A DNA stretch of 64,000 nucleotides from Actinoplanes cyaneus (GCF_016862095.1 NZ_BOMH01000061.1:38323-102322), one strand, 5' to 3'; positions 25,225 through 34,011 are shown, counted from the stretch's first letter. The notes: generated from the letters alone by a model not told the origin. Program-made: numbers and translations.

Positions 25225-25527
25225 CTATCCGTTGATCCAGGACGGCATGAAGCCGATCGCCCACAGCACCACCGCGCCGGCCAGCGCCAGGAAGAGCCCG
25301 GCCAGCGCGCCGGCGCCGATCACCTTGAACCGTGGGTCGTTGAAGAGCACCGCGCCGATCATCCCGGTGACCGGGGCGATGCAGCAGCCGCCGGTGCCGT
25401 AGAAGTACATCCACTGGTGCGGATCGTCGGTGTCGGTCCACAACCAGTTCGCCGCGAACAGGCCGAGACCGACGTGCACCGCGAGCACGACAATCCCGAC
25501 CAGCACCGCCAGAGATCCCTTAGCCAC
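25225..25527 (-). CDS. small membrane protein of unknown function
   Basis: 100 residues with three hydrophobic segments (about 5-28, 45-62 and 70-92) and an acidic loop ANWLWTDTDDPHQW between the first two. The second segment holds GTGGCCIAPVTGMIGA with a Cys pair. The frame has good high-GC third-position bias and an ATG start; it is separate from the aminotransferase operon. I do not recognise a family. Confidence 0.72.
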   Translation of the reverse strand: MAKGSLAVLVGIVVLAVHVGLGLFAANWLWTDTDDPHQWMYFYGTGGCCIAPVTGMIGAVLFNDPRFKVIGAGALAGLFLALAGAVVLWAIGFMPSWING

Positions 25528-25615
25528 ACCGGAACGTTAGCCGCACCCGCAACACCCGACACGGGGGTGGGGTACCCCTTTCCCGCCGAGCCCCGCCCAA
25601 ATGCCCATCAATCAG

Positions 25616-26794
25616 TCATCCCGATCCGGAGCCTCGGACCAGGGCGGGACGCCGGGCAAACGATGCCGCGGACATCGCCGCCACCGCGAGCAGGCCCGCG
25701 ACGGGCGCGAACCCGAACCCGGCCCGGATCGACACGCCGACCAGCGGACCCGTGATCGCCGCGCCCGCCGCGCTGCCCACCGTGAACGCCGTGATGATCC
25801 ACGCGAACGCCTCGACCGCGGTCCCGGCCGGCGTCAGCCGGTCGGCCGCCAGGAAGACCGCGGTCAGCACCGGCGGCAGCGAGAACCCGGCGATCGCGAG
25901 CAGCACCGCCGTCATCGCCGCCCCGGGGACCGCGAGCAACGGCACGAACCCGGCCGCCAGCATGCCGGTGACCAGTGGCAACCGCCACCGCCCGCCGGGA
26001 CGGACGCGTATGTAGACGAGCCCGCCGGCCAACGCACCCACGGCTTGTGCCGCCAGGAGCCAGCCGCTCAGGGACCGGTTCCCGGCCGCCTCGGCATAGC
26101 CGGTGACCACGACCGGGAGGCTCCCGATCGCCGCTCCCGCGCAGACCACGCCGAGCAGGATCACCACGAACCGGGCCACCCGCAACGGTCCCGCCCAGTG
26201 CCGGACGCCCGCCACCGCCCGCCAGACCCCGACCACCGGCGTGGACGCGAACACCGCCACCCCGGCGAGCTGGAGCAACGCCGCCATGACGAGTCCCGCC
26301 GGCGGACCGGCGATCGCCACCGCAAGCAGCGTGACGAGCGGCCCGGTCACGTAGATGACCTCCTGAACGGCGATGTCCAGCGAGTACGCCGCGGCCACCA
26401 CGTCCGCGGCGACCAGGTCCGGCCAGAGCGCGCGCAGGCAGGCCTCGAGCGGCGGCGTGCCGAGTCCGCCCAGCACCGCGCCGGCCAACGTCGGCACGAG
26501 TGCGTGCCCACCGCATGCCACCAGCAGGAACCCGGCGCCGGACAGCGCCGCGGAACCCCAGAGCACGGGCGGTTGCCGCCACCGGTCGACGATCCGGGCC
26601 AGGATCGGCGCGCCGACCGCCATTCCCGCGGTGTAGGCGCCGACGACCAGGCCGGCGACGGCGAGACTGTGCGCCTCACGGGCGAAAAGCAGCAGCGCGA
26701 GCGGAGCGGAAGCCATCGGCAGGCGCCCGATCTGGCTCGCGAGGAGAAGCCTTCCGACGTACGGCGTTCTGAGCAGTTCAGTGACTGCGGACAT
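25616..26794 (-). CDS. MFS transporter
   Basis: 392 residues, 12 predicted helices, of the compact MFS type with an N-terminus MSAVTELLRTPYVGRLLLAS like SetA/YfcJ-type sugar and drug exporters. I chose the ATG at 26794 because GAGAGAG lies just upstream; a frame 21 codons longer (from 26857) adds an Arg-rich leader unlikely to be translated. TM4-5 region LDIAVQEVIYVTGPLVTLLA. The gene is single and divergent from the rhamnose isomerase gene. The substrate cannot be read from sequence. Confidence 0.88.
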   Translation of the reverse strand: MSAVTELLRTPYVGRLLLASQIGRLPMASAPLALLLFAREAHSLAVAGLVVGAYTAGMAVGAPILARIVDRWRQPPVLWGSAALSGAGFLLVACGGHALVPTLAGAVLGGLGTPPLEACLRALWPDLVAADVVAAAYSLDIAVQEVIYVTGPLVTLLAVAIAGPPAGLVMAALLQLAGVAVFASTPVVGVWRAVAGVRHWAGPLRVARFVVILLGVVCAGAAIGSLPVVVTGYAEAAGNRSLSGWLLAAQAVGALAGGLVYIRVRPGGRWRLPLVTGMLAAGFVPLLAVPGAAMTAVLLAIAGFSLPPVLTAVFLAADRLTPAGTAVEAFAWIITAFTVGSAAGAAITGPLVGVSIRAGFGFAPVAGLLAVAAMSAASFARRPALVRGSGSG

Positions 26795-27151
26795 GCGCTC
26801 TCTCGTTTCCGATTCGCTCCGGGCGGGACGGGTCGCACGCGTGAGCCGATTCCGCACCTGCTCGAGCGTCGCGACGCCGAGGAATCGCGGAGTTCCGAGC
26901 GGGGAGAACCGGCCGGCGAGCGGCTCAGGGAGCGAAGTCGGCCCGATCGTGGTCGAGGCCGTAGAGCGGCAGATCGGGTGTGACCCATGCCGCGAACGCA
27001 GCGGCGGCGGCGTGAAGTGGGGTCACCCGGCGAGCCTACTGTCCGCAACGTCGCACAGGCAGCCCCCCGCACCGCAACGCCGGCCTCGAACGTGCCGGAT
27101 CGTTTCAACTGTTGACGAGCAACCAGCGACCTCCGTAGCCTGGATAATGTC
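26795..27151. other. divergent intergenic region
   Basis: About 390 bp separate the divergent MFS and rhaI starts. I see no coding sequence with convincing codon bias. TTGACG at 27112-27117 and GATAAT at 27143-27148 look like promoter elements for rhaI but are 25 bases apart, too far to form one promoter. Confidence 0.4.
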
Positions 27152-27163
27152 TGAAACGTTTCA
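27152..27163 (+). promoter_or_regulatory. LacI-type operator upstream of rhaI
   Basis: Perfect 12-bp palindrome TGAAACGTTTCA, 25 bases before the chosen rhaI start and 3 bases after a GATAAT hexamer (27143-27148), so a bound repressor would block initiation. The CG centre and flanks are typical of LacI-family operators. Nearly the same sequence precedes the mutarotase gene (34358-34369). Confidence 0.75.
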
Positions 27164-27188
27164 TCACCGAAGAAAGCGGGACCGCCCG

Positions 27189-28358
27189 ATGAGCCTCTCC
27201 CTGGACCAGATCAAGGAGACGCTGCGCGCCCAGCGCATCGAAACCCCCTCCTGGGCGTACGCGAACTCCGGCACCCGGTTCAAGGTCTTCCCGCAGCCCG
27301 GCGTCCCCCGCGACCCGTACGAGAAGATCGCCGACGCCGCCGTGGTGCACCGCCTGACCGGGATCGCCCCGACCGTCTCCCTGCACATCCCGTGGGACCG
27401 GGTCGACGACTTCACCAAGCTCGCCGAACACGCCCAGGAGCAGGGCGTCACGCTCGGCGCCGTCAACTCCAACGTGTTCCAGGACGAGGACTACAAGCTC
27501 GGCTCGGTCACCAACCCCGACCCGCGGGTGCGCCGCAAAGCCACCGATCACCTGCTGCAGTGCGTCGACGTGATGGACGCGACCGGCTCGCGCGACCTCA
27601 AACTGTGGTTCTCCGACGGCACGAACTACCCCGGTCAGGACGACATCCGCGCCCGGCAGGACCGCCTCGCCACGGCGCTGCGCGAGGTCTACGACCGGCT
27701 CGGAGACAACCAGCGCATGCTCGTCGAGTACAAGCTGTTCGAGCCGGCCTTCTACACGACGGATCTGCCCGACTGGGGCACCGCGTACGCGCACTGCCTC
27801 GAGCTCGGCCCGAAAGCCCAGGTGGTGATCGACACCGGCCACCACGCGCCCGGCACCAACATCGAGTTCATCGTCGCGTTCCTGCTGCGGCAGGGGAAGC
27901 TCGGCGCGTTCGACTTCAACTCGCGCTTCTACGCCGACGACGACCTGATGGCGGGCGCCGCGGATCCGTTCCAGCTGTTCCGGATCATGTACGAGATCGT
28001 CCGTGGCGACGCGCTCGACCCGGCCTACGGCATCAACTTCATGCTCGACCAGTGCCACAACATCGAGGCGAAGATCCCGGCGATCATCCGCTCGGTGCTC
28101 AACGTCCAGGAGGCGACGGCGAAGGCGCTGCTCGTGGACCGGGACGCGCTCGGCGAGGCCCAGCGCTCGGGCGACGTCCTGGCGGCGAACGCGGCGCTGA
28201 TGGACGCGTTCAACTCCGACGTACGCCCGCTGCTGGCCGGCCTGCGCGCCGAGAACGGTCTCGACCCGGACCCGATCGCCGCCTACCGCCGGTCGGGTTA
28301 CCAGGAGAAGATCGCCACCGAGCGGGTCGGGGGCGAGCAGGCCGGCTGGGGCGCCTGA
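27189..28358 (+). CDS. rhaI: L-rhamnose isomerase (actinobacterial type)
   Basis: Interconverts L-rhamnose and L-rhamnulose in the cytoplasm. 389 residues, a TIM-barrel metal-dependent sugar isomerase close along its length to actinomycete RhaI: TPSWAYANSGTRFKVF, KLWFSDGTNYPGQDD, LVEYKLFEPAFYTTD, VIDTGHHAPGTNIEF, FDFNSRFYADDDL and the C-terminal GGEQAGWGA. I chose ATG 27189 because it matches family length and a GAAAGCGGG sequence precedes it; ATG 27147 would overlap the operator. In other actinomycetes an aldolase/dehydrogenase gene often follows, but here it is convergent with lexA. Confidence 0.92.
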   Translation: MSLSLDQIKETLRAQRIETPSWAYANSGTRFKVFPQPGVPRDPYEKIADAAVVHRLTGIAPTVSLHIPWDRVDDFTKLAEHAQEQGVTLGAVNSNVFQDEDYKLGSVTNPDPRVRRKATDHLLQCVDVMDATGSRDLKLWFSDGTNYPGQDDIRARQDRLATALREVYDRLGDNQRMLVEYKLFEPAFYTTDLPDWGTAYAHCLELGPKAQVVIDTGHHAPGTNIEFIVAFLLRQGKLGAFDFNSRFYADDDLMAGAADPFQLFRIMYEIVRGDALDPAYGINFMLDQCHNIEAKIPAIIRSVLNVQEATAKALLVDRDALGEAQRSGDVLAANAALMDAFNSDVRPLLAGLRAENGLDPDPIAAYRRSGYQEKIATERVGGEQAGWGA

Positions 28359-28505
28359 CCACAGTCTCCCGCACCCCATCCCCGGCGCACCGTCCGCGCC
28401 GGCCCGCCCAGCCCTCATCCACAACCCGGCGCGGCAGCCCGGTGCCACAACTGACAGCAGCGCGAGCTCAACGCCGCAGCCGGCAGTGCCGCGACTCGCG
28501 GCTCT

Positions 28506-28558
28506 GGCTGGTGCTCACGGTGGTCATGAGGCGGGAATGACCACCGTGAGCACCAGCC
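28506..28558. repeat. dispersed 53-bp palindrome family, copy E (perfect)
   Basis: Perfect 22-bp inverted repeat starting GGCTGGTGCTCACGGTGGTC and ending with its complement, around the 9-base loop GAGGCGGGA at 28528-28536. It lies between the convergent rhaI and lexA-like genes, 147 and 55 bp from their stops. Confidence 0.9.
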
Positions 28559-28613
28559 GGCAAGCGCGGGTCGCGGCGCGGGCCGGAGCCGGGATCACTT
28601 CGCGGCCGGCTGA

Positions 28614-29294
28614 TCAGAGGCGGCGGATCACCGAGACGACCTTGCCGAGGATGGTGGCGTTGTCGCCGGGGATCACCTGATATGCCGGGTTCTGCGGGAC
28701 CAGCTCGACGTGCTTGCCCCGCAGCCGCAGCGTCTTCACCGTCGCCTCGCCGTCGATCATGGCGGCGACGATCTCCCCGTTCTCCGCGACCGGTTGCTGG
28801 CGGACGACCACCACGTCCCCGTCGCAGATGGCGGCATCGATCATGGAGTCGCCCTTGACGTTGAGGGCGAACAGCGTCCCGTGACCGACCATGCCGGTGG
28901 AGACGGTCAGCTGATCACGCACGTGCTCGTCGGCGAGGATCGGAGCACCGGCCGCGATGTCGCCGAGCACCGGGATCGTCACCACCGGGTCGGACGAGGC
29001 CGGCTCACGGACACCCGCGGAACGCGCACCGTGCGGCTCGCGGACGTCGACGGCCCGGGAACCGTGCGGCTGGCGGCGGAGCAACCCGTGTCGCTCCAGC
29101 ACCTTCAGGTGGTGCGCCACCGACGACGGCGAGACCAGCCCGACCGCGGCCCCGATCTCCCGCACGGTCGGCGGGAAGCCCCGCTCCCGCACCGAGTCGC
29201 GGATCACCGCGAGAATGCGCTGCTGCTTGGCGGTTATCTGCTGCTTGGCGGCTATCCGTGGCTGCGATTCGTCGTCACCGGCATCGACGCTCAT
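28614..29294 (-). CDS. lexA: LexA-family SOS repressor (divergent paralogue)
   Basis: 226 residues. An N-terminal winged helix (PPTVREIGAAVGLVSPSSVA) is joined by a repetitive linker to an S24 self-cleavage domain: cleavage site Ala115-Gly116 in DIAAGAPIL, catalytic Ser150 in KGDSMIDAAICDGD and Lys187 in GEATVKTL, all intact. The recognition helix and the section LKVLERHGLLRRQPHG differ from the housekeeping actinobacterial LexA I recall (TSTSSVAHQL...RKGFLRRDP). An 18-bp tandem duplication (29220-29255) repeats the residues around AKQQ near the N-terminus. I found no actinobacterial SOS box just upstream, so it may be a second LexA with its own regulon. Single gene, convergent with rhaI. Confidence 0.87.
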   Translation of the reverse strand: MSVDAGDDESQPRIAAKQQITAKQQRILAVIRDSVRERGFPPTVREIGAAVGLVSPSSVAHHLKVLERHGLLRRQPHGSRAVDVREPHGARSAGVREPASSDPVVTIPVLGDIAAGAPILADEHVRDQLTVSTGMVGHGTLFALNVKGDSMIDAAICDGDVVVVRQQPVAENGEIVAAMIDGEATVKTLRLRGKHVELVPQNPAYQVIPGDNATILGKVVSVIRRL

Positions 29295-29461
29295 GTCCGC
29301 ACCCTACCCCATGATTAGATCAGATGTACGAATCGTGACCGGAACCGCACGTTCGGGTGATCCGATCACCGCCCGTCCGCACCTGCTCCACAAGCACCCG
29401 GCGCAGTCCCGGACACCCGGCTCGTCCCCTACCGAGTCAGCGGCCTCACGCGGCCCGGGAG

Positions 29462-30664
29462 TCAGCGGACGAAGAGCAGGAACAGACCCGCCCAGGTGCA
29501 GCCGATCATGAACAGCACCAGCGGGAACTCGTCAGCCAGCGTGGCCAGCAGAGGCCTGGGTCGCTCAGCGGAGGCCAGAGCCGCGTCGTGCGCGACGATC
29601 ACTCCGAGGACGTGTCCGACAAGGATCAGCGTGACCTGCGCGGTCGCGATCACGGACGGGATCGGCATGACGTTCCAGGCCACGCCCGGCGCCAGTCCCC
29701 ACTCCTGCACGAGCAGGAGGAACCCGCGCGGCGCCTCCACGATCAGCAGCGACAGGTAGTGCGCCAGCGCGTACCCCACCGCGATCGGGATCAGCGAGGC
29801 CGTCACGTCCAGGCGTCCCGCGGTCCCGCGCACCGCGAGCAGCACCCCGGCGCAGATCAGCACCAGCGCGGCGGTGGCATAGAGCGGCGCATGCCCGGCC
29901 CGCTGCACGAACCCGGCCCACGCCGGCGACCCGGACGCGCTGTCGAAGACCGTCGAACCCCACCACACCGCCACGAAGGCGGCCAGCGACGCCGGTGAGA
30001 CCGCGAACGGCGCCGCCAGCCCCCTCAGCGGCCGGCGCCAGCGCACGGGACTGAGGCGGCCGGCTAGCGACGAGTACACCTCGAAGCAGTCACCCCGGGC
30101 GAACCACTCCTCGCCCCGGAGAACGGCCGACCCGAGTTGCGCGATCGCATACCCCAGCAGACCGAGACCGATCACCAGCGGATCGGTCCGATGCGGCGCC
30201 ACGAGCTCGAACCACACGAACGCGAGCAACCAGAGCACCGCGGGCCACGCGCCCGAGCCGGCACGTGGTCGCAGCCCGGCCCGCGGAAGCCGCAACAGCC
30301 GGAACAGCGTCCGCAGCGGATTCACCGCCCGCCACACCGGCCCGAAGATCACACTGAGCGGCACCAGGCCGACCCACAGCCACACGAACAGCGCGTGCGC
30401 CGCCGGGTTCGTCGCGTCCCGCGGCCCGGCCAGCGCATTCCCGGTCAGATAGAGACAAAGACCCAGGACGATTGCTTGCGGTACGGCGATCCAGCCGCCC
30501 GTCCGCACGAAACGGGCCGTGCCACCGCTCAACCGCGGCCTGGTCCACAGCACCGCCGCGATCAGGAAGGACAACACCACTGTCGCGGCGCCGGCCTGCA
30601 ACACCAGATCGAGGGGCAGCGGCAGATCGGAGGAGTTGCCGACACCGTGAGCGAGCAGGCTCAC
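29462..30664 (-). CDS. multi-pass membrane protein, fourth gene of His-rich membrane module
   Basis: 400 residues, about 10-11 membrane helices. It begins VSLLAHGVGNSSDLPLP; relatives with an xAHGxGxxxDLPxP start are sometimes labelled fenitrothion hydrolase by pipelines (from memory), which says little about the natural role. Other visible blocks: WLWVGLVPLSVIFGPVWRA, ELVAPHRTDP and ALAHYLSLLIVEAPRGFLLL. GTG start at 30664 overlapping the upstream stop by 4 bases. Last of four coupled genes that must act together in the membrane. Intramembrane His residues suggest metal or redox chemistry; this is inference. Confidence 0.8.
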   Translation of the reverse strand: MSLLAHGVGNSSDLPLPLDLVLQAGAATVVLSFLIAAVLWTRPRLSGGTARFVRTGGWIAVPQAIVLGLCLYLTGNALAGPRDATNPAAHALFVWLWVGLVPLSVIFGPVWRAVNPLRTLFRLLRLPRAGLRPRAGSGAWPAVLWLLAFVWFELVAPHRTDPLVIGLGLLGYAIAQLGSAVLRGEEWFARGDCFEVYSSLAGRLSPVRWRRPLRGLAAPFAVSPASLAAFVAVWWGSTVFDSASGSPAWAGFVQRAGHAPLYATAALVLICAGVLLAVRGTAGRLDVTASLIPIAVGYALAHYLSLLIVEAPRGFLLLVQEWGLAPGVAWNVMPIPSVIATAQVTLILVGHVLGVIVAHDAALASAERPRPLLATLADEFPLVLFMIGCTWAGLFLLFVR

Positions 30665-31308
30665 TTCACCTCGAGCTGGAGGAGCAGCGTGTCCGGGTGG
30701 GCCTCGACGTCGAAGAGCCCGGCCTGCGAGGCCACGAAGACGACGCACATCGGCTGGCCGGGCTGCACCTGGTACTCCAGGTCGTAACCGTGCACGTGGA
30801 TCTGCGCCGCGGTGTCGGCCGAGACGCCGAGCCGCACCTGACTGCCGAGGGGCACGCTCACCCGGTGCGGCGCCGGGGAGGCCTTCCCGTCCTGCAGAGC
30901 GGCGTTCGCGACGACCTGATCGGGCGCCGCCGAACCGCACGCGGCCGGGGCCGCGGCCTGCGCCGCCGGCGCCTGGGTGCACCCGGGCAGCAGCGCGAGC
31001 GCGGCCAGCAGGAACGGCACCAACCGCCTCCCCGCGCCACCGGCGGGAGCCACGGGCACGGCCACCATTGACGGGATCGGTTCGGGAGAGCTGGGCGAGG
31101 CAGGCCGCCGCGCCTGCCAACGGGCCAGCGACAGGACCGCCAGCTGCAGGAAGATCGCGATCGACGCCGACGACACCAGCAGCACGAACGCCGCGAACAG
31201 CGACGGGAGCGAGACCAGGCTGGGCGCCAGCACCAGCGTTTTCACCCCGATCAGCGCCGGCAGGGTCAGGAACGCCGACGACACCAGCAGCAACAGAGCG
31301 ATCAGCAC
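30661..31308 (-). CDS. membrane-anchored cupredoxin-like protein, third gene of module
   Basis: 215 residues. The N-terminal 62 residues hold two membrane helices. A basic stretch GRRLVPFLLAALALLPGC follows and looks like a second signal peptide with a weak lipobox (Met81 could be an internal start at 31068). The C-terminal 100 residues resemble a cupredoxin fold: IHVHGYDLEYQVQPGQPMC, then FVASQAGLFDVEAHP, with candidate copper-site His and Cys. The GTG start is one base after the upstream stop, with GGAGGGGG before it. It may be an old fusion of a membrane protein with a copper-binding lipoprotein. Confidence 0.75.
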   Translation of the reverse strand: MLIALLLLVSSAFLTLPALIGVKTLVLAPSLVSLPSLFAAFVLLVSSASIAIFLQLAVLSLARWQARRPASPSSPEPIPSMVAVPVAPAGGAGRRLVPFLLAALALLPGCTQAPAAQAAAPAACGSAAPDQVVANAALQDGKASPAPHRVSVPLGSQVRLGVSADTAAQIHVHGYDLEYQVQPGQPMCVVFVASQAGLFDVEAHPDTLLLQLEVK

Positions 31309-31309
31309 C

Positions 31310-32200
31310 TCACACCCCCTCCTCGGCGACGGCCGCCCGCTGCGCCAGGGTGCGCAGCACGGAGGCGCCGGCGATCGCCACTCCCGCGCCGAGGCCCAGC
31401 GCCAGCACGACGAGGATCCGCTCCAGAGCGGCCGGCCCGGCGAACGGGAGCACCGCCCGGTGGAACGACGTCACGTCCGGCAGCACGAACACCGCGGTCA
31501 GCGCCGCCCCCGCGCAGACGGCGAGCAGCCCGGCCGGCCTGCCGCGCAGCGCGACCCAGGCGCCGCCCAGCATCAGTGGCCAGCTCAGCAGGTTGATCCC
31601 GGCGGCGTTGAGGAACGTGCCGGCGACCGGCGCGGACTCGACGGCGAGCGTGGACCCGGTGACGTGCGCGACCGACGCGGCCATCGCCACGAGACCGGCC
31701 GCGGAGAGCAGCAGGTCGGCACGGTGCAGGCGCCGGGCGATCACGGGAATGGCCACGGCCGCCACGATAGCCAGCCCCCACCAGGGCAACGGCTCCGGCG
31801 GGCGCTCGCCGGTGAGCACGCCGCTGACGGTGACGGCGGTGCCGCCGGCGTCGAGCGAGAGCTCCCACTCCGCCGTACGCCCGGAATCGATCTCCTTGTT
31901 CTCGGGTGTCGACCTTGAATCTGCCCAGGTCAGCGTCTCGCCGGGGGCAACTGTCCGGTTGATGCCGCTGATCGTGACCGGGCGGCCCGTCCGGTTTGTG
32001 AGGCGCAGCTTCGCGCCGTCCTCGATCGCGATCACGGTGAGGCCCGGGATCTCCGGTGTGATCGCCGTTACCCTGCTGCGCGCGTCGGTCGCGACGAGCC
32101 CACCGGCGTGCGCCGACGCCGGAGCGCCGGAACCGAGCACGATCGCCCCGGCGACCAGCGCCAACGTCGCCAGCCGCCGGACCACGTGCCACCGTCTCAT
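31310..32200 (-). CDS. exported membrane protein, second gene of module
   Basis: 296 residues. A signal peptide MRRWHVVRRLATLALVAGAI ends GAPASAHAGG, so cleavage would expose an N-terminal His (HAGG), as in CopC-type copper proteins, although the rest is not CopC. A beta-rich extracytoplasmic region of about 100 residues follows (LRLTNRTGRPVTISGINRTV), then about six hydrophobic segments. The ATG at 32200 overlaps the stop of the first gene by 4 bases; a much longer frame reaching 33187 is a chance extension through that gene. Confidence 0.75.
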   Translation of the reverse strand: MRRWHVVRRLATLALVAGAIVLGSGAPASAHAGGLVATDARSRVTAITPEIPGLTVIAIEDGAKLRLTNRTGRPVTISGINRTVAPGETLTWADSRSTPENKEIDSGRTAEWELSLDAGGTAVTVSGVLTGERPPEPLPWWGLAIVAAVAIPVIARRLHRADLLLSAAGLVAMAASVAHVTGSTLAVESAPVAGTFLNAAGINLLSWPLMLGGAWVALRGRPAGLLAVCAGAALTAVFVLPDVTSFHRAVLPFAGPAALERILVVLALGLGAGVAIAGASVLRTLAQRAAVAEEGV

Positions 32201-33261
32201 TCGGACTGCAGGAACTGGATGCTGCGGGTCACCAGCACCGTCCCCGCGCCGGTCAGCGCGGTGAGGGTCAGCAGGCCGCTGACCATGTGGATGTTCCACC
32301 CGACGGACCCGGTCTGGAGCTGACCGACGAGCAGCACCGCGCCCCAGACGGCCGGCGGCGCGATCAGGCCGAGCGTGACCCAGCGGCCGGTGACCGGCCA
32401 CGTCATCAGACGGTTCCCCAGGCGCAGCACGAGCTCGACGACCGGCGCGGCGATCGCCACGGTGAGCTGCGGCCACCACGGCCCCTCGGAGTCGAACATC
32501 AGGTGCATGAGCAGCGCGGGAACGGAGACCAGAGCGGTCGGCAGGCCGATCGGCAGCGGCCAGCGGCGGCCGATCATCAGGATCGGGACGAGCAGCAGAA
32601 CCGTGCTGAACAGGTACCCGTGGACGAGCTGACCGTCGGTGGAGAACACATTCGGCACGTCGACGCCGGAACCGAGGTGGCGGAAGCCCAGCGCGCTGGC
32701 GTGCAGCGAGTAGATGTGCAGCGGCAGCACGGCGAAGAGCGCGGAGATGCCGACCAGCCACGCCCCGCCCGCGCTCAGCTTGCGGCCGGGCACGGTGGCG
32801 GTCATCAGCGCCGGGCCCATCGCGACCAGCACCATGCCCAGGATGATCAGCTCGTGGCTCGGGCTGACGAAGATCTCCAGGTTCTTCTCGATCCCGAAGA
32901 TGTTGTGCCAGAGCGTGTCCATACCCCCGCCGACCAGCAGCGACGCCATGCCGAGCAGCGGGATCCGCAGGGCGTTGGGCAGGGCGATCAGGGTCCGGTA
33001 CGTCGGGATCGCCGGAAGCCGCGATCGCATGATCCAGAGCAGGGTGAAGCCGGACGCCGCGATGCCCGAGTAGAGCACCCCGTGCCACGGTGTCCAGAAG
33101 GTCTCCAGCTCGGGCGTGGTCGCATGCGCATACGCGTCGAGCTGCAGGCCGATCACCAGCCAGGCGCTCGCCACCAACAGCACCCACCGCTCGCGCGCGG
33201 TGAACGCGGCGACGGCCGGCGTCGCCTCGGCCGGCTGTGGCCGTTCCACGGACGTCGTCAC
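32197..33261 (-). CDS. His-rich multi-pass membrane protein, first gene of module
   Basis: 354 residues, about 9 membrane helices. Conserved-looking polar residues lie in or next to helices: LDAYAHATTPELETFWTPWH (Asp42, His46, Glu51, Glu53, His60), GGGMDTLWHNIFGIEKNLEI (Asp115, His119, Glu125, Glu129) and SPSHELIILG (His136), with further His in LPLHIYSLHASALGF, QLVHGYLF, LLMHLMF and WNIHMVSG. The spacing suggests a buried metal or haem site. It leads a four-gene transcript and is divergent from a tetR gene. I know no assigned function. Confidence 0.8.
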   Translation of the reverse strand: MTTSVERPQPAEATPAVAAFTARERWVLLVASAWLVIGLQLDAYAHATTPELETFWTPWHGVLYSGIAASGFTLLWIMRSRLPAIPTYRTLIALPNALRIPLLGMASLLVGGGMDTLWHNIFGIEKNLEIFVSPSHELIILGMVLVAMGPALMTATVPGRKLSAGGAWLVGISALFAVLPLHIYSLHASALGFRHLGSGVDVPNVFSTDGQLVHGYLFSTVLLLVPILMIGRRWPLPIGLPTALVSVPALLMHLMFDSEGPWWPQLTVAIAAPVVELVLRLGNRLMTWPVTGRWVTLGLIAPPAVWGAVLLVGQLQTGSVGWNIHMVSGLLTLTALTGAGTVLVTRSIQFLQSE

Positions 33262-33291
33262 GTCTCCTCCTCCGTTCGAAACCAGGCGACC

Positions 33292-33314
33292 GTAACCTAC
33301 ATCGCTCTTGTTAC
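33292..33314. promoter_or_regulatory. candidate TetR operator between divergent genes
   Basis: Inverted half-sites GTAAC (33292-33296) and GTTAC (33310-33314) spaced by 13 bases, in the 131 bp between the membrane module start and the tetR start. Short and imperfect; proposed from position only. Confidence 0.4.
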
Positions 33315-33392
33315 ATGGATCGATCAGATTCCGGACCCTGTGGACAACGGCTCGACGCGGTACGCATGATCACGGCCGATAGGGTGGCTGCC

Positions 33393-33977
33393 GTGGCGAA
33401 CCTGCGGGCAACCCAGAAGCTGATGACCAGGCGGCTGCTTCTGGATCACGGGCTGACGCTCTTCCACGACAAGGGGTACGCCTCCACCACGATCGACGAG
33501 ATCGCGGCCGCGGCCGGCACCACCCGCACCACGTTCTACCTGCACTTCGCGTCGAAATCGCAGCTGATGCAGGCCCTGATCACGGACGTCGCCGACATTC
33601 TCACCGGCGCCGACGACCCGCCGCTGGCCGAGGTGGTCGAACGCGGCGACCGGGCGCTGATCGAGCAGTGGATCGACCGGAAGTTCGACCAGTGGACGTC
33701 CATCCGCTCCTACCTGGTCGCGGCATACCAGGCCGCGGCCATCGAGCCGGAGATCGCCGCGGCGCTGGAAACCTGGTTCACGGCGACCACCGGCGCCATG
33801 CAGGAAGGACTGGACCGGGCCGGCCGATTCGACACGGCGAGCCGGAACGTCCGCTGCGTGCTGGCGTTCGGCCAGTTCGAGTTCGTGGCCCGGCGGTGGT
33901 TACGGAACGGCTGGACACTCGACCGCGACACCACCCTCCGGTCGCTCACCGATTCCTGGTGCCACCTGCTGGCATGA
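33393..33977 (+). CDS. TetR-family transcriptional regulator
   Basis: 194 residues. Helix-turn-helix: ASTTIDEIAAAAGTTRTTFY near residues 31-50, then LHFASKSQLMQAL. I chose GTG at 33393 because AGGGTGG lies 5 bases before it; ATG at 33366 gives nine more residues. It is divergent from the four-gene membrane module, which it probably controls, and is only 34 bp from the convergent rhamnose mutarotase gene. The ligand-binding domain gives no hint of the inducer. Confidence 0.9.
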   Translation: MANLRATQKLMTRRLLLDHGLTLFHDKGYASTTIDEIAAAAGTTRTTFYLHFASKSQLMQALITDVADILTGADDPPLAEVVERGDRALIEQWIDRKFDQWTSIRSYLVAAYQAAAIEPEIAAALETWFTATTGAMQEGLDRAGRFDTASRNVRCVLAFGQFEFVARRWLRNGWTLDRDTTLRSLTDSWCHLLA

Positions 33978-34011
33978 CCGCCCCTCGACGTCGCCCACCC
34001 GAGGCCGCGAA

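Noticed and set aside
29295..29365. SOS box upstream of the lexA-like gene
   Set aside because: GAAC and GTTC half-sites near 29342-29355 are 5 bases apart instead of 4 and lack the full flanks, so I do not call an operator.
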